NCBI RefSeq assembly: GCF_000373565.1
Contig: NZ_KB891809.1
Location: 186,001 to 250,000 of the forward strand
Source of the DNA: Streptomyces sp. HmicA12
GTDB lineage: Bacteria > Actinomycetota > Actinomycetes > Streptomycetales > Streptomycetaceae
DNA: 64,000 nucleotides
Direction of reading: 5' to 3'
Below are positions 34,946-44,912 of this stretch, piece after piece. Position 1 is the first letter of the stretch, and each line of letters opens with the position of its first letter. Below the pieces are notes generated by a model that was not told the origin of the DNA, did not search any database, and saw nothing but the letters and a program-made list of their open reading frames with translations. Both the position numbers and the translations under genes were made by a program.

Positions 34946-35938
34946 TCAACCCCCCGGCGCAGATCCCCCCGGCAGAGCCCACGCATAGGGCCCCCGAGGA
35001 TCATCCAGCCACGCCCACTCCCGCCCGCCACCCATCGTCACCCCGAACCGCTCCCGCCCCGGCCGCCCCTCCCGCTCCCACAACGCGAGCGTCTCCCGAG
35101 GATCGAGCCGCCCAGCGGTGAGCGTCAGCAGGAACCGGAACGACTCGTCCTGCGCGACCTTCCGCGGCAGCCCACCCACCGCCGCCCCGATCCCGGCCCC
35201 CCGCTCCTGCCCCCGCAGCGCGACGAAGTACGCCGGTGTCCGCAGAAACCGCCCCTCCGCGCACCCCGCGTCCCCCACCTCCAGCACCAGCAGCCCGGTG
35301 GCGACCGGCGCCAGGATCCGCGCCCCGGGCCGGCACTGCGCCGGCCACTCCCCCGGTACCGACCGCACCGCGCACGTGGCCACGATCCGGTCGTACGGCG
35401 CCCGCTCGGCACACCCCCGCGTCCCGTCCCCGGTGACGACGGCGGGCCGGTACCCCGCGGCCGCGAGATGCGCCCGCGCCGACTCGGTGATCTCGGGGTC
35501 CAGATCCACGGTCGTCACGCACGCGTCCCCCAGCCGGTGCGCCAGCAGGGCGGCGTTGTACCCGGTCCCGGCGCCGATCTCGAGCACCCTGTCCCCGTCC
35601 CGTACCTCCAGCTCGACCAGCATCCTGGCCATCAGCGACGGCTGGCTGCTGGACGAGACGAGCTCCCCGTCCCGCAACCGGGTGGCCAGCGGCTGATCCG
35701 TGTACACCCCGCGCAGCCACCGTTCGCGCCGCTCGGGATCCGGGTCCTCGCCCCACAGCCGCTCGTATCCGCCGGGGACACCCTTGAAGTAGTACGGCAC
35801 GAAGAGGTGCCGCGGCACCTGCTCGAACACCTCCCGCCAGTGCGGTTCCGCGTCCCAGGCCCCGCTCTCCGCCACCTCCCGCACGAGCCCGGCCCGCGCC
35901 CGCACGGCAAGCTCGTCGAGTCCCCGCTGTGCACCCAT
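34946..35938 (-). CDS. Protein-L-isoaspartate O-methyltransferase-like protein
   Basis: A 330-residue SAM-dependent methyltransferase of the PCMT family, which repairs isoaspartyl residues in aged proteins. The SAM motif VLEIGAGTGYNAALLA lies near residue 120, preceded by the PCMT-typical SSSSQPSLMARMLVEL and followed by VVTGDGTRG and YDRIVATCA. The extra C-terminal 100 residues (ending DDPRGPYAWALPGG) are seen in actinobacterial homologues, some of which act in maturation of modified peptides. No peptide-precursor gene is nearby. The start ATG 35938 lacks a clear ribosome site. Confidence 0.85.
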   Translation of the reverse strand: MGAQRGLDELAVRARAGLVREVAESGAWDAEPHWREVFEQVPRHLFVPYYFKGVPGGYERLWGEDPDPERRERWLRGVYTDQPLATRLRDGELVSSSSQPSLMARMLVELEVRDGDRVLEIGAGTGYNAALLAHRLGDACVTTVDLDPEITESARAHLAAAGYRPAVVTGDGTRGCAERAPYDRIVATCAVRSVPGEWPAQCRPGARILAPVATGLLVLEVGDAGCAEGRFLRTPAYFVALRGQERGAGIGAAVGGLPRKVAQDESFRFLLTLTAGRLDPRETLALWEREGRPGRERFGVTMGGGREWAWLDDPRGPYAWALPGGSAPGG

Positions 35939-36021
35939 ATGTCCACTGTGCTGCGCGGATCCCGAAACAGCGAGGTCCTAGGCCCCAAGTCCTGGACCGG
36001 TCCGTCTGAGACCATGGAGGG

Positions 36022-36426
36022 GTGACTGAGACCCCGCGCGACACACTCCAGGAGCAGACCTTCTACGAGCAGGTGGGTGGCGAGGAGACCTTCCGCCGTC
36101 TCGTGCACCGCTTCTACGAGGGCGTCGCCCAGGACCCGCTGCTCCGCCCCATGTACCCGGAGGAGGACCTGGGCCCGGCCGAGGAGCGGCTCGCCCTGTT
36201 CCTGATGCAGTACTGGGGCGGCCCGCGCACGTACAGCGACGGCCGCGGCCACCCGCGGCTGCGCATGCGGCACGCCCCGTTCCAGGTGGACCGGGCGGCG
36301 CACGACGCGTGGCTGAAGCACATGCGGGACGCGGTCGACGAGCTCGGCCTCTCCGAGGAGCACGAGCGGACGCTGTGGAACTACCTGACGTACGCGGCGG
36401 CGTCGATGGTCAACACGGCGGGCTGA
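36022..36426 (+). CDS. glbO: Group II truncated haemoglobin
   Basis: A 134-residue 2-on-2 globin. The B-helix pattern FYEQVGGEETFRRLVHRFYEGV, the CD/E region LRPMYPEEDL, LMQYWGGP, the proximal histidine in LRMRHAPF (about residue 83) and the G-helix tryptophan (AHDAWLKHM) mark group II (GlbO). Such proteins bind O2 or NO and help under oxidative or nitrosative stress. It starts at GTG 36022 with GGAGGG almost adjacent, an unusually short spacing. Confidence 0.92.
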   Translation: MTETPRDTLQEQTFYEQVGGEETFRRLVHRFYEGVAQDPLLRPMYPEEDLGPAEERLALFLMQYWGGPRTYSDGRGHPRLRMRHAPFQVDRAAHDAWLKHMRDAVDELGLSEEHERTLWNYLTYAAASMVNTAG

Positions 36427-36454
36427 AGCGGGAGGTCCCCGGGCCGCGTGCCGC

Positions 36455-37150
36455 TCAGGCCGGCGTGACGGCCAGCCCGCCGAGCCCGGAGGTGGCGGCC
36501 GCCGCACGCCGTACGGCCACCGACCCGTAGGCCGTCCGCAGCCGCACCCACGTCCCGGCGGCCAGCAGGTCCGCCGAAGGGCCCCGCAGGAACCCGAGCG
36601 AGACCGCGGCATGGGCGACCCGCACCGGCACCCCGCTCGTCCCGATCTCCCGGGACCAGATCTCACGGCCGACGCGGTCGAGCTCGGCCCGGGTGCGCGC
36701 CTCGGGCGCCAACTCCTCGACCCGGGCCCGGAATTCACTCACGGCGGCCTTCACGAGCCCGTGCAGCGCCTCGGCGCCGGGGAAGCCCTCCACGCGCTCC
36801 CAGCCGCCGCGGGGCGGCAGCACACCGGCCCACGGCGGCCCGGTGACGGCGGCCGGGACGACGGCGCTCGAAGCCCCCTCGTCCACGGCGTCGAGCAGCT
36901 CACCGGCGGACACGGTCACGTCCAGCGAGTCGTCGATCCCGTTCTCGTACGGCTTCAGGAGCCGCACCGCGCGCACGGCCAGCACCTCGAACGAAGGCGG
37001 CCGCCCGAACACCGCGAGCGCCTGCCCACCGGCCTGCGCCTGCAGCCGTACGGCGGCCGCCTTGTCGTAGTGCAGCAGCCGGCCCAGGAAGGCGGCGAGG
37101 TCCGCCGCCTCCCCGGCATCGGCGAAATACAGCACGGGCACGCTGCTCAT
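36455..37150 (-). CDS. Conserved hypothetical protein downstream of thioesterase
   Basis: A 231-residue soluble alpha/beta protein with no recognised domain. Features are VPVLYFADAGEAADLAAFLG at the start, PPRGGWERVEGFPG near 115 and an N-to-C pattern rich in alanine and valine. ATG 37150 overlaps the thioesterase stop by four bases, so the two genes are coupled. Similar pairs occur downstream of ettA in other streptomycetes, as far as I recall. The function is unknown. Confidence 0.75.
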   Translation of the reverse strand: MSSVPVLYFADAGEAADLAAFLGRLLHYDKAAAVRLQAQAGGQALAVFGRPPSFEVLAVRAVRLLKPYENGIDDSLDVTVSAGELLDAVDEGASSAVVPAAVTGPPWAGVLPPRGGWERVEGFPGAEALHGLVKAAVSEFRARVEELAPEARTRAELDRVGREIWSREIGTSGVPVRVAHAAVSLGFLRGPSADLLAAGTWVRLRTAYGSVAVRRAAAATSGLGGLAVTPA

Positions 37151-37574
37151 GCGGCGAGCGCCCCCGCACCGCCGTCACCGGCGGCGTCGTCCCGGTACTC
37201 CTCGAGGAACTCCTTCTCCTCGGCGGTGATCCGCCGGGGCCGCTGCGCCTCGAAGTCGAAGGGCACGATCACGGTCGAGGCCTTCACGTACACCTCGTCC
37301 GCGTCCTTCACCTCGTAGGCGAGCGTGAACGACGCGGCCCGTATCTGGGTCACCCACAGTTCGATGCGGACCGGCGCGTGCCGGTGCACCAACTGCCGCT
37401 TGTAGTCGATCTCATGGCGCGCCACGACAGACCCCTGCTGGAAGTCCTTGTCCGGGCGGAACAGGAAATCGATGCGCGCCTCTTCGAGGTACCGAAGAAA
37501 GACCACGTTGTTGACGTGGCCGTACGCGTCCATGTCCGCCCAGCGCAGGGGGCAGGCGTATACGTGGCGAGCCA

Positions 37575-37575
<1 letters not shown>
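37147..37575 (-). CDS. Hotdog-fold acyl-CoA thioesterase
   Basis: A 142-residue 4-hydroxybenzoyl-CoA thioesterase/YbgC-type enzyme with the signature WADMDAYGHVNNVVFLRYLE (about 12-32), including the catalytic Asp and the HVNN helix start, and VVARHEIDYKRQL. It hydrolyses acyl-CoA thioesters. ATG 37575 overlaps the ettA stop by one base (TGATG). A longer frame upstream, reading into ettA, is rejected. Confidence 0.9.
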
Positions 37576-39239
<1,664 letters not shown>

Positions 39240-39313
39240 GAGAAACCGTCCGGCAGTCGAAGTGTGGTCGCGTAAGGGGCCCGCATGCGCGGCTCCACCG
39301 CGCGAGGGCAGAT

Positions 39314-39353
39314 ACACCCCATCTTGCCGCATGGCCAGTGCTGGGCGAAAACG
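39314..39353. repeat. attL core of the integrative element
   Basis: This 40-bp sequence is identical to 53876-53915, in the same orientation, 14,562 bp away. It contains no tRNA-like structure. The similarity continues to the right without gaps to 39424 (matching 53986), but with many substitutions. Confidence 0.88.
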
Positions 39354-39476
39354 TGTATCGGTGGGTGGGCCTGAGCTGGGGGTTTGGACTAGACGACGGT
39401 ATCGGGGCTGTCACTGTCGGTCGCCAGTTGTCGCCTCTGGCCGACCTCGCACGGCCCAGAGACGGCCCAGGAACGA

Positions 39477-39788
39477 TCACTCTGAACACCAGTCATCGAG
39501 CTTGATCTTCACTTGGCAGTTGTGATCCGCATGCCAGATGACCCGTCCGGCGACAGCAGCTCCCAGGGCGGGCAACTCCATGCCGTGCGGCATGGCCAAG
39601 ATCTCGGCCAGTCCGATGCCGCTGGGCACACCGTCGATCCGGATGAAGACTCCGAACGGCTGGCGCCCGACGACTCGACCGGCGACCCGGCTCCCGATGG
39701 GCAGCGCGGCCACCGTCGCCTCCCAGGCCCGGCGAACCTCTTCCGAGGAAGGAAGGTCGGGCCCGGATGGCCAACTGAACTCAGACAT
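39477..39788 (-). CDS. S1/OB-fold RNA-binding-like protein
   Basis: A 103-residue protein with the pattern of an S1 domain: LPIGSRVAGRVVGRQPFGVF then IRIDGVPSGIGLAEI and GAAVAGRVIWHADHNCQVKI, covering about residues 29-100. S1 folds bind single-stranded RNA. It is the leftmost gene of the element, transcribed toward attL. Its function there is unknown. Confidence 0.7.
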   Translation of the reverse strand: MSEFSWPSGPDLPSSEEVRRAWEATVAALPIGSRVAGRVVGRQPFGVFIRIDGVPSGIGLAEILAMPHGMELPALGAAVAGRVIWHADHNCQVKIKLDDWCSE

Positions 39789-39834
39789 GAGCCCGATTAT
39801 TGGGCCTGAGCAGCACCGCGTCCGCGGCTCCCGG

Positions 39835-40590
39835 CTACCGCCCGATGGGGATCTCGTAGACGATCTCGCACAGGGCTGCGGGCACGACGATGTCGGCGGT
39901 CTCCACGGGTCGCCCTTGATCGCTGTAGTAGGTCCGCCGGATGTGCGTCACGAGGGCGGACTTCTGAATCCCGAGGAGCGAGGCCTCCTCGGCACTCGCC
40001 TGACGCGGCTCGGGCTGCTCGACGGCATGGCTGACGGTGACGCCGATCGCCGCCATCCGGTTCACAACTCCCGCTCCGGCATGGGGCCCACCTTCGGGGA
40101 GCACGACGAGCGTCCCGGCGGTGAGGTCGTACGGCTCCCAGCTCGTCGACAACTGCACGGGCCGGCCGTCGGCGAGGAACTCGTACACGGTGCGGACGCA
40201 GAGGTCGCCTTCGGAGATGCCGAGCCGCCCCGCGATCTCAACGGGCGCCGGCACCTTGGCCTCGGTACGGCTCTCCCAATCCCCTTGCCTGCCCACGGCC
40301 TTCATGTCCGCGCGGAACGGTGACCCGCTGGGCTGCTCACGTGCGGACGACCGGACCACGCGCACGCGTTGACGGTGTGCGGCGACATAGGTCCCGGATC
40401 CGGCACGACCTTCCAGAACCCCCTGGGAGATCAACAGTTCCTGGGCCCGCCGGATGACGTTCTCACCGACGCCGCACTCTTCGGCGATCTGGGCGCGAGA
40501 CGGAAGCCGGTCCCCCGGCACCCATTCCTCATCCGCGATCCGACGTCGGAGCACGTCAGCGATGCGGAGGTACGGCGGCTGCTCAGGCAT
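39835..40590 (-). CDS. GntR-family regulator with UTRA domain (HutC subfamily)
   Basis: A 251-residue regulator. The N-terminal winged helix (about 5-70) contains VPGDRLPSRAQIAEECGVGE and NVIRRAQELLISQGVLEGRAGSGTYV split over the recognition helix, followed by a UTRA effector domain (about 95-245: GDLCVRTVYEFLADGRPVQL). It ends 47 bp from the S1-like gene on the same strand and probably controls it. Two palindromes just upstream of its start are likely autoregulatory sites. Confidence 0.85.
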   Translation of the reverse strand: MPEQPPYLRIADVLRRRIADEEWVPGDRLPSRAQIAEECGVGENVIRRAQELLISQGVLEGRAGSGTYVAAHRQRVRVVRSSAREQPSGSPFRADMKAVGRQGDWESRTEAKVPAPVEIAGRLGISEGDLCVRTVYEFLADGRPVQLSTSWEPYDLTAGTLVVLPEGGPHAGAGVVNRMAAIGVTVSHAVEQPEPRQASAEEASLLGIQKSALVTHIRRTYYSDQGRPVETADIVVPAALCEIVYEIPIGR

Positions 40591-40599
40591 ATGGAAAAT

Positions 40600-40630
40600 C
40601 TAGTCCACTAGCTCTAATCTAGTTAACTAG
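40600..40630. promoter_or_regulatory. Two CTAGT-type palindromes upstream of the GntR gene
   Basis: CTAGTCCACTAG (40600-40611) and CTAGTTAACTAG (40619-40630) are 12-bp dyads with centres 19 bp apart, about two helical turns. They lie between the divergent GntR gene and the small-protein operon and are probable GntR operators. Confidence 0.6.
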
Positions 40631-40669
40631 CTTGACTGAGAGTGATGACCAAGTGACGGGGGCGGAGCT

Positions 40670-40951
40670 GTGTCTGCTGCTTCGGGTGCGGGCGCCGAAG
40701 ACATCGCCGCTCGACTGACCGCGCTCGGCCTCACTCCTCGCGTGACACAGCACGCCCGTCACCTGGTGATCGAGGCGGAGGTACCGGATTCGCTCCCCGC
40801 CGAGCGGTGGCGGGAGGCCCTCAAGGCAGTGGCAGAGGCCGACCGGTTCGGACTCCTCGCCAACAGCCTCAACGGCCGCACGTTATGGGCCGCCCTCCAT
40901 ACAGAGACCCCCGAGACGGGCGACGTCCGGGCGTCCGGCAATCAGCAATAG
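40670..40951 (+). CDS. Small soluble protein of unknown function (AICE cargo)
   Basis: A 93-residue protein starts at GTG 40670 with GGAG upstream. It has an alpha/beta pattern (AARLTALGLTPRVTQHARHL, LPAERWREALKAVAEADRFG) and a proline/threonine tail. No domain is recognised. It begins a run of six closely spaced genes. Confidence 0.6.
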   Translation: MSAASGAGAEDIAARLTALGLTPRVTQHARHLVIEAEVPDSLPAERWREALKAVAEADRFGLLANSLNGRTLWAALHTETPETGDVRASGNQQ

Positions 40952-40963
40952 GAGCTGATCAGC

Positions 40964-41050
40964 GTGTTCAACCGTAGTTGCAGTACCGCCCGCTACGTGG
41001 GTGCACGACGCAATTCGCCCGCGAAGCTCCTGCGGAACGGGGCCTTCTGA
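40964..41050 (+). CDS. Very small basic protein
   Basis: This 28-residue reading frame starts at GTG 40964 with AGGAG eight bases upstream. The product is basic (FNRSCSTARYVGARRNSPAK). Its TGA overlaps the next ATG by one base (TGATG), so it may be a real coupled micro-gene or a leader for the next gene. Confidence 0.4.
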   Translation: MFNRSCSTARYVGARRNSPAKLLRNGAF

Positions 41051-41253
41051 TGTCACTGGGCAAGCCCCCTGGCGTTTCCCATGCGACCCCCGTGCCCTAC
41101 AAGTCGAGCGCGTGCTCGGTCGGTCGGCACGGCACTTGTGCGCAGTCCTCGCCCACCCCTTCCGCGATCGACGCCCCTGTCATCTATGAGACGTGCGGCT
41201 GCGGTTGCCATGCAGTGGCCTCCGGGGGCAATACACCGGAGGTGCCCCAGTGA
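41050..41253 (+). CDS. Small cysteine-rich protein
   Basis: A 67-residue protein with a C-x7-C spacing (ACSVGRHGTCAQ) and a terminal CGCGCHAVASGG cluster, consistent with a small metal-binding fold. Similar proteins are common on actinobacterial plasmids and integrated elements. It starts at ATG 41050 and overlaps the next gene by GTGA. Confidence 0.6.
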   Translation: MSLGKPPGVSHATPVPYKSSACSVGRHGTCAQSSPTPSAIDAPVIYETCGCGCHAVASGGNTPEVPQ

Positions 41254-41474
41254 GGAGGTGGGCGCCGAGTGGAACGGTGGCTGTTCAGGTCGAGATCACC
41301 GTCACCAACATCCGCCGCCAGGACGTCATCAACGTCGGCGGAAGCCCTCACCGAGTAGTTGACCTCATCCAACTTCCCGGAGGAGCCAAGCAAGTCCGGT
41401 TCGAGACGGGCGAACTCCTGACCATGGGCTCACGGACTCGCCTGATCGCTCTCCGAATGCTGAGAGGGCGGTGA
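41250..41474 (+). CDS. Small beta-rich hypothetical protein
   Basis: A 74-residue protein starts at GTG 41250 behind GGAGG; GTG 41277 is a possible internal start. The body is beta-rich (VQVEITVTNIRRQDVINVGG, VVDLIQLPGGAKQVRFETG). It has no recognised domain. It is coupled to the cysteine-rich gene upstream and precedes a GntR gene by seven bases. Confidence 0.55.
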   Translation: MRRWAPSGTVAVQVEITVTNIRRQDVINVGGSPHRVVDLIQLPGGAKQVRFETGELLTMGSRTRLIALRMLRGR

Positions 41475-41481
41475 CTGACCC

Positions 41482-42213
41482 ATGCCTTCCCGTCGCCAAA
41501 CCATCGCCGACGACATCCGAACCCAGATCGCGGCCGGCCAACTCAAAGCAGGCGAACGCCTCCCGTCCGAAACCATCCTCGCTTCCCAATACGGGGTGAG
41601 TACATCGACGCTGAGGAGCGCTCTGGCACTCCTCCAAAGCGAAGGGCTCGTCGAGAAGACCCACGGCAAGGGGAATTTTGTCGCTCGCGCGTCTCAACGT
41701 CACACGTACGCCGGTGGGATCCGAATGCCATTTGAGGCCAGCCAAGTTGGCCCGACACTCCGGGTCACCGTGCGCACCACCCGGCTCCCGGCGCAAGGGC
41801 GCCTGATCCCCCTGATGCAGGTGCCGGCCAACACGCAACTCACTCAGTTCCTGTGCATCCACAACGAGGGGAACTCCCCACACAGCCTCGCCCGGATCTA
41901 CGTGCCGTGCGACCTGCCACCGAACGGCCCGCCCTGCGAGTCACCTTCGTGTCGGGCCTCGGGAACGCAGCCAGCGGGGCCCTGCCCACCGCTGGCAGAA
42001 ATCCGAGAACGCCTCACAGCCCGCCTACCGACGCACGATGAAGCGGAGGTGCTTCGAATCAGCTCAACACTCGCGGTGCTCGACATCACCCGCGTAGCAA
42101 TCGACAGCACCGGGCGCGTAGTCGAGGCAGCGCTCCTGGTCCTTCCCAGCCACCGCACAGACGCATACTTCGTCACTCGCGCCGTGCCAGCAGAGAGCAG
42201 GAGCGAAGGATGA
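41482..42213 (+). CDS. GntR-family regulator (AICE cargo)
   Basis: A 243-residue regulator. The winged helix occupies about residues 5-70 (AGERLPSETILASQYGVSTS, SEGLVEKTHGKGNFVA), followed by a UTRA-like domain that is interrupted near 145-165 by a proline/cysteine-rich insert (PPNGPPCESPSCRASGTQPA). The insert is unusual and might affect effector binding. The stop overlaps the next start by four bases. Confidence 0.82.
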   Translation: MPSRRQTIADDIRTQIAAGQLKAGERLPSETILASQYGVSTSTLRSALALLQSEGLVEKTHGKGNFVARASQRHTYAGGIRMPFEASQVGPTLRVTVRTTRLPAQGRLIPLMQVPANTQLTQFLCIHNEGNSPHSLARIYVPCDLPPNGPPCESPSCRASGTQPAGPCPPLAEIRERLTARLPTHDEAEVLRISSTLAVLDITRVAIDSTGRVVEAALLVLPSHRTDAYFVTRAVPAESRSEG

Positions 42214-42557
42214 CGACACCAAGCGAGCTTCGGCTCCTTCCTTGGTCGGGCCCCGACGGCCAGCCCTGTTACTTGAGCACAGACAACGCCAACAGCTACT
42301 TATCCCGCCTGGCCGACAACACCGAATCCATCCACCTGGGGTTGGCTGCCGAAGTCCTGGAACAGGCTGAAGGACTGCTCGCCGAGGAGAAGGTAACGCC
42401 GAGCGACTTGCGCCTGGTGACGAGGGACCTTGTGGGGGCACTGAGGACAACTCTCAGAGTTGCCGCAAGCCGCGGCCAGCGGTTGCCCCAGCCAGACCCA
42501 CCCAGCCAGCAACGCGGCGACGAGGGACCGCGGCTATCGGCGTCGGCATTCGGATAA
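42210..42557 (+). CDS. Small helical hypothetical protein (AICE cargo)
   Basis: A 115-residue protein starts at ATG 42210, overlapping the GntR stop (ATGA). It opens with LRLLPWSGPDGQPCYLSTDN, then has helices (LGLAAEVLEQAEGLLAEEKV, LRLVTRDLVGALRTTLRVAA). The last 25 residues look disordered. No known domain. It is the last gene of the rightward cargo operon. Confidence 0.6.
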   Translation: MTTPSELRLLPWSGPDGQPCYLSTDNANSYLSRLADNTESIHLGLAAEVLEQAEGLLAEEKVTPSDLRLVTRDLVGALRTTLRVAASRGQRLPQPDPPSQQRGDEGPRLSASAFG

Positions 42558-42957
42558 CCAGCCAAAGCGCGGACGACTGAGGGCTCCGGGGACCAAACGG
42601 GGCCCTCCGTCGCTGCTGGCGCACTCTGGAATGAGAGTGCGCGCAAGACCACATGGACGCAGGATCCCACCGGCAGGGCTCAAACCTGCGAGTACACGAT
42701 AGGAAGACACCGGCGCGTCTCGCAAGAACTCAGCCCCCGGCCTGCCGACTTCCGCACACGCTTCTGGCTGGGCGAGCCTGCTTTGACAGACATTCGACAC
42801 GGCCCTGCCGCTACCGGTCGCGCCCTCGATCCGTGAGTTGGTAGCACCCCGCCAGCACTCCCTCCACAGCGGCCTACTGGGCCAGTGATGCCTCGCCCTC
42901 TGCGCGCTTGGGCAACGGGACCGCCGCTGGCCATCCCCTTCTGCGGGTGGGGTGACC
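42558..42957. other. Gap between cargo operon and ATPase gene
   Basis: No gene is supported in these 400 bases. The minus strand of about 42665-42700 contains a GCAGG-TTTGAGC-CCTGC stem-loop resembling a tRNA T-arm, but no cloverleaf can be completed around it. It could be a decayed tRNA fragment or chance. Confidence 0.35.
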
Positions 42958-44781
42958 TCATGAACCGGCTTCCAGAGCCGCCCTGGCGAACGCCTCGAAC
43001 CGTTCCAAAGTTTGAATTCTAGGGCTCCTCGATGCCACGGCCTCCAAGAATGCCGGGCCACGCTTGAAGTCGCTGGATGTGCTGACAAAGTCTCCGAGCA
43101 CCCGTTTGCCTCTTACCAGCGCCCAAAGGTTGGGCAGTGCCTTATTCCACTCCGCTTCTGCTTGAGTGATAGCACTCTCGATATCTGACGCCGATAGTTT
43201 GGGTGTCAGATCTGCAGCTTGCCGAAGTCTGTCTATGGCAGAATCGCCACGAGGAGTGGGCCAGGCGAAAGAGTCATTCGAACGTAGGATCCGTTGCGCG
43301 AGCTCGGCAACAACCTCACCCTTTACCCCGATCGACAACTTTGCAAGCAGGTCTTTGAGCTTATCCAGTGAACGAAATGGCGCCCTCACTAGATAACCAT
43401 CGATGGCAGCCTGCAAAAAAGCGTCATCGCTGAGTAGTACACCCTCGATGTCGGCGGTCGGCCAAATGAAGCAACGTGATGCAACGCTGCGACTAGGAGG
43501 CGGCGCCATAATGTCTGCGTCAACGACCCCAATGATGGGAACATCGTATTCGGCTAGCGATTCGAGTGCCCTAATCACTTGTGCGCGACCGCCGCGCCCG
43601 CGAATGTTAGCGCTACCCAGCAATGGAACTAGTTGGGGAAGAATGCCTTCATCAAATTCTCCCTCGGTGGCGACGAGTAGACTCGCTTGAGTGAGCGCGC
43701 TCGCCTTAAAGCCTGCTTCTCGATAAAGGTCGATTCTTGCCCCTTCCGATTCCACGATCGCAGGTGGCTTACTGTGGTGCAGGCGGAAAATAGCTTGTGG
43801 GGGCATGCTGTCCAAAATTGACGGACTGTGAGTTGCCAGAAGGAGCCTGCCTCCCGTCTGCAGTCCGACCCCGAGCGCCGCGAGGAGCTTCGTACTCAAG
43901 GCGGGGTGCAGGTACGCGTCTGGCTCGTCAATCGCGATTACGCTATGCCCCTCACCAGCACGAAAGACTCGGCTAATAATCACCAATGCCTGCCGCTCGC
44001 CGCTCGACAGTTCATAAATCGAGTGGGATCCGCCGCCCGGAAGTCCAACTCTCAGGCGGTCGGGGTTTTGGCGAGTCAAGGGCATCAGGAATTTGGGATA
44101 CAACAGCAGGTCGACTGCACCCCGGAAGGATTGCCACTTGGACACTTCGGCGTCCCCGTCAAAGTTCTCCTCGTTGGGGAGGCTGCCAGCTACGCACAGG
44201 GCCTTAGCGTAATTTTCGAACTCTCCGTCGTCCAAGACGCCACTGTGCGCGGTGTTGCGCGCTTCAGATGTCTTCTCTAGCGCGACTTCCTCAGCCAATT
44301 GCGCCAGATCGAAAGAAGTGCTGTAATTGGATACCATTCGCCTCTCAGCCGGAAGGAATACGAGGTTGAAGCTGGGGTAGCGTTGAAGGAAATTTTGATT
44401 CCTAAAGCAATTCCACAAGGAAGGTACGTCCGGCTGGGTTCTGACGTTAAGCGAACCAACCATCGGCTCAGCCCAGATGTCGTATGTCGCCTCGCGTAGC
44501 GAATCGCTAATCGCCCAACCCGGATGAGACTGATGAACGAACTCGATAAGGGCTGCCACTTCCCTCTCGTCGAACTGAATGGTGACGGAAACGGCCCTTC
44601 TAGCCGAAGGATCTCTTGGTGCAGGTATCGTGTTAGTCCAAGGAGAAAGCAGACAGGCCAGCATTTTGCTTTTCCCTGTCCCGTTAGCCCCCGCGAGGGC
44701 AATCATTTCGCGATCAGGAAGCGCTATTTCACAGTCGTGCAAACCACCGATATTTTCGACCTTAAGTCGCAATATTTTCAT
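42958..44781 (-). CDS. AAA+ ATPase with TOPRIM-like C-terminus (OLD-family-like, putative defence protein)
   Basis: A 607-residue protein. The N-terminal SMC/RecF-like ATPase half has Walker A GANGTGKSK (about 33-41), the signature YELSSGERQALVII (about 260), Walker B SVIAIDEPDAYLHP (about 281) and the switch His in LLLATHSPSILD (about 312). The C-terminal half has the TOPRIM-like acidic motifs LVATEGEFDEGILPQL (Glu near 367) and IGVVDADIM (DxD near 415). This order defines OLD-type nucleases and related AAA-TOPRIM/DUF4435 defence proteins. GC is about 50-58 percent over sampled stretches, well below its neighbours, so the gene is recently acquired cargo. Confidence 0.82.
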   Translation of the reverse strand: MKILRLKVENIGGLHDCEIALPDREMIALAGANGTGKSKMLACLLSPWTNTIPAPRDPSARRAVSVTIQFDEREVAALIEFVHQSHPGWAISDSLREATYDIWAEPMVGSLNVRTQPDVPSLWNCFRNQNFLQRYPSFNLVFLPAERRMVSNYSTSFDLAQLAEEVALEKTSEARNTAHSGVLDDGEFENYAKALCVAGSLPNEENFDGDAEVSKWQSFRGAVDLLLYPKFLMPLTRQNPDRLRVGLPGGGSHSIYELSSGERQALVIISRVFRAGEGHSVIAIDEPDAYLHPALSTKLLAALGVGLQTGGRLLLATHSPSILDSMPPQAIFRLHHSKPPAIVESEGARIDLYREAGFKASALTQASLLVATEGEFDEGILPQLVPLLGSANIRGRGGRAQVIRALESLAEYDVPIIGVVDADIMAPPPSRSVASRCFIWPTADIEGVLLSDDAFLQAAIDGYLVRAPFRSLDKLKDLLAKLSIGVKGEVVAELAQRILRSNDSFAWPTPRGDSAIDRLRQAADLTPKLSASDIESAITQAEAEWNKALPNLWALVRGKRVLGDFVSTSSDFKRGPAFLEAVASRSPRIQTLERFEAFARAALEAGS

Positions 44782-44912
44782 TATTAATCCCCTGGCGTTC
44801 GCCCTATTTCGCTGGCAGGGCTAGAGATGTAAATTGTATTTGATTTCCGCGGAGCTTGCAGAGTCTGACCGAGCGTGGGCGACGCATGGCAGGGATTGAA
44901 CAGGGCGTGGCT

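Noticed and set aside
42665..42700. Possible tRNA on the minus strand
   Set aside because: Only a T-arm-like hairpin is present (with a C to T change in the loop); D-arm, anticodon arm and acceptor cannot be formed.
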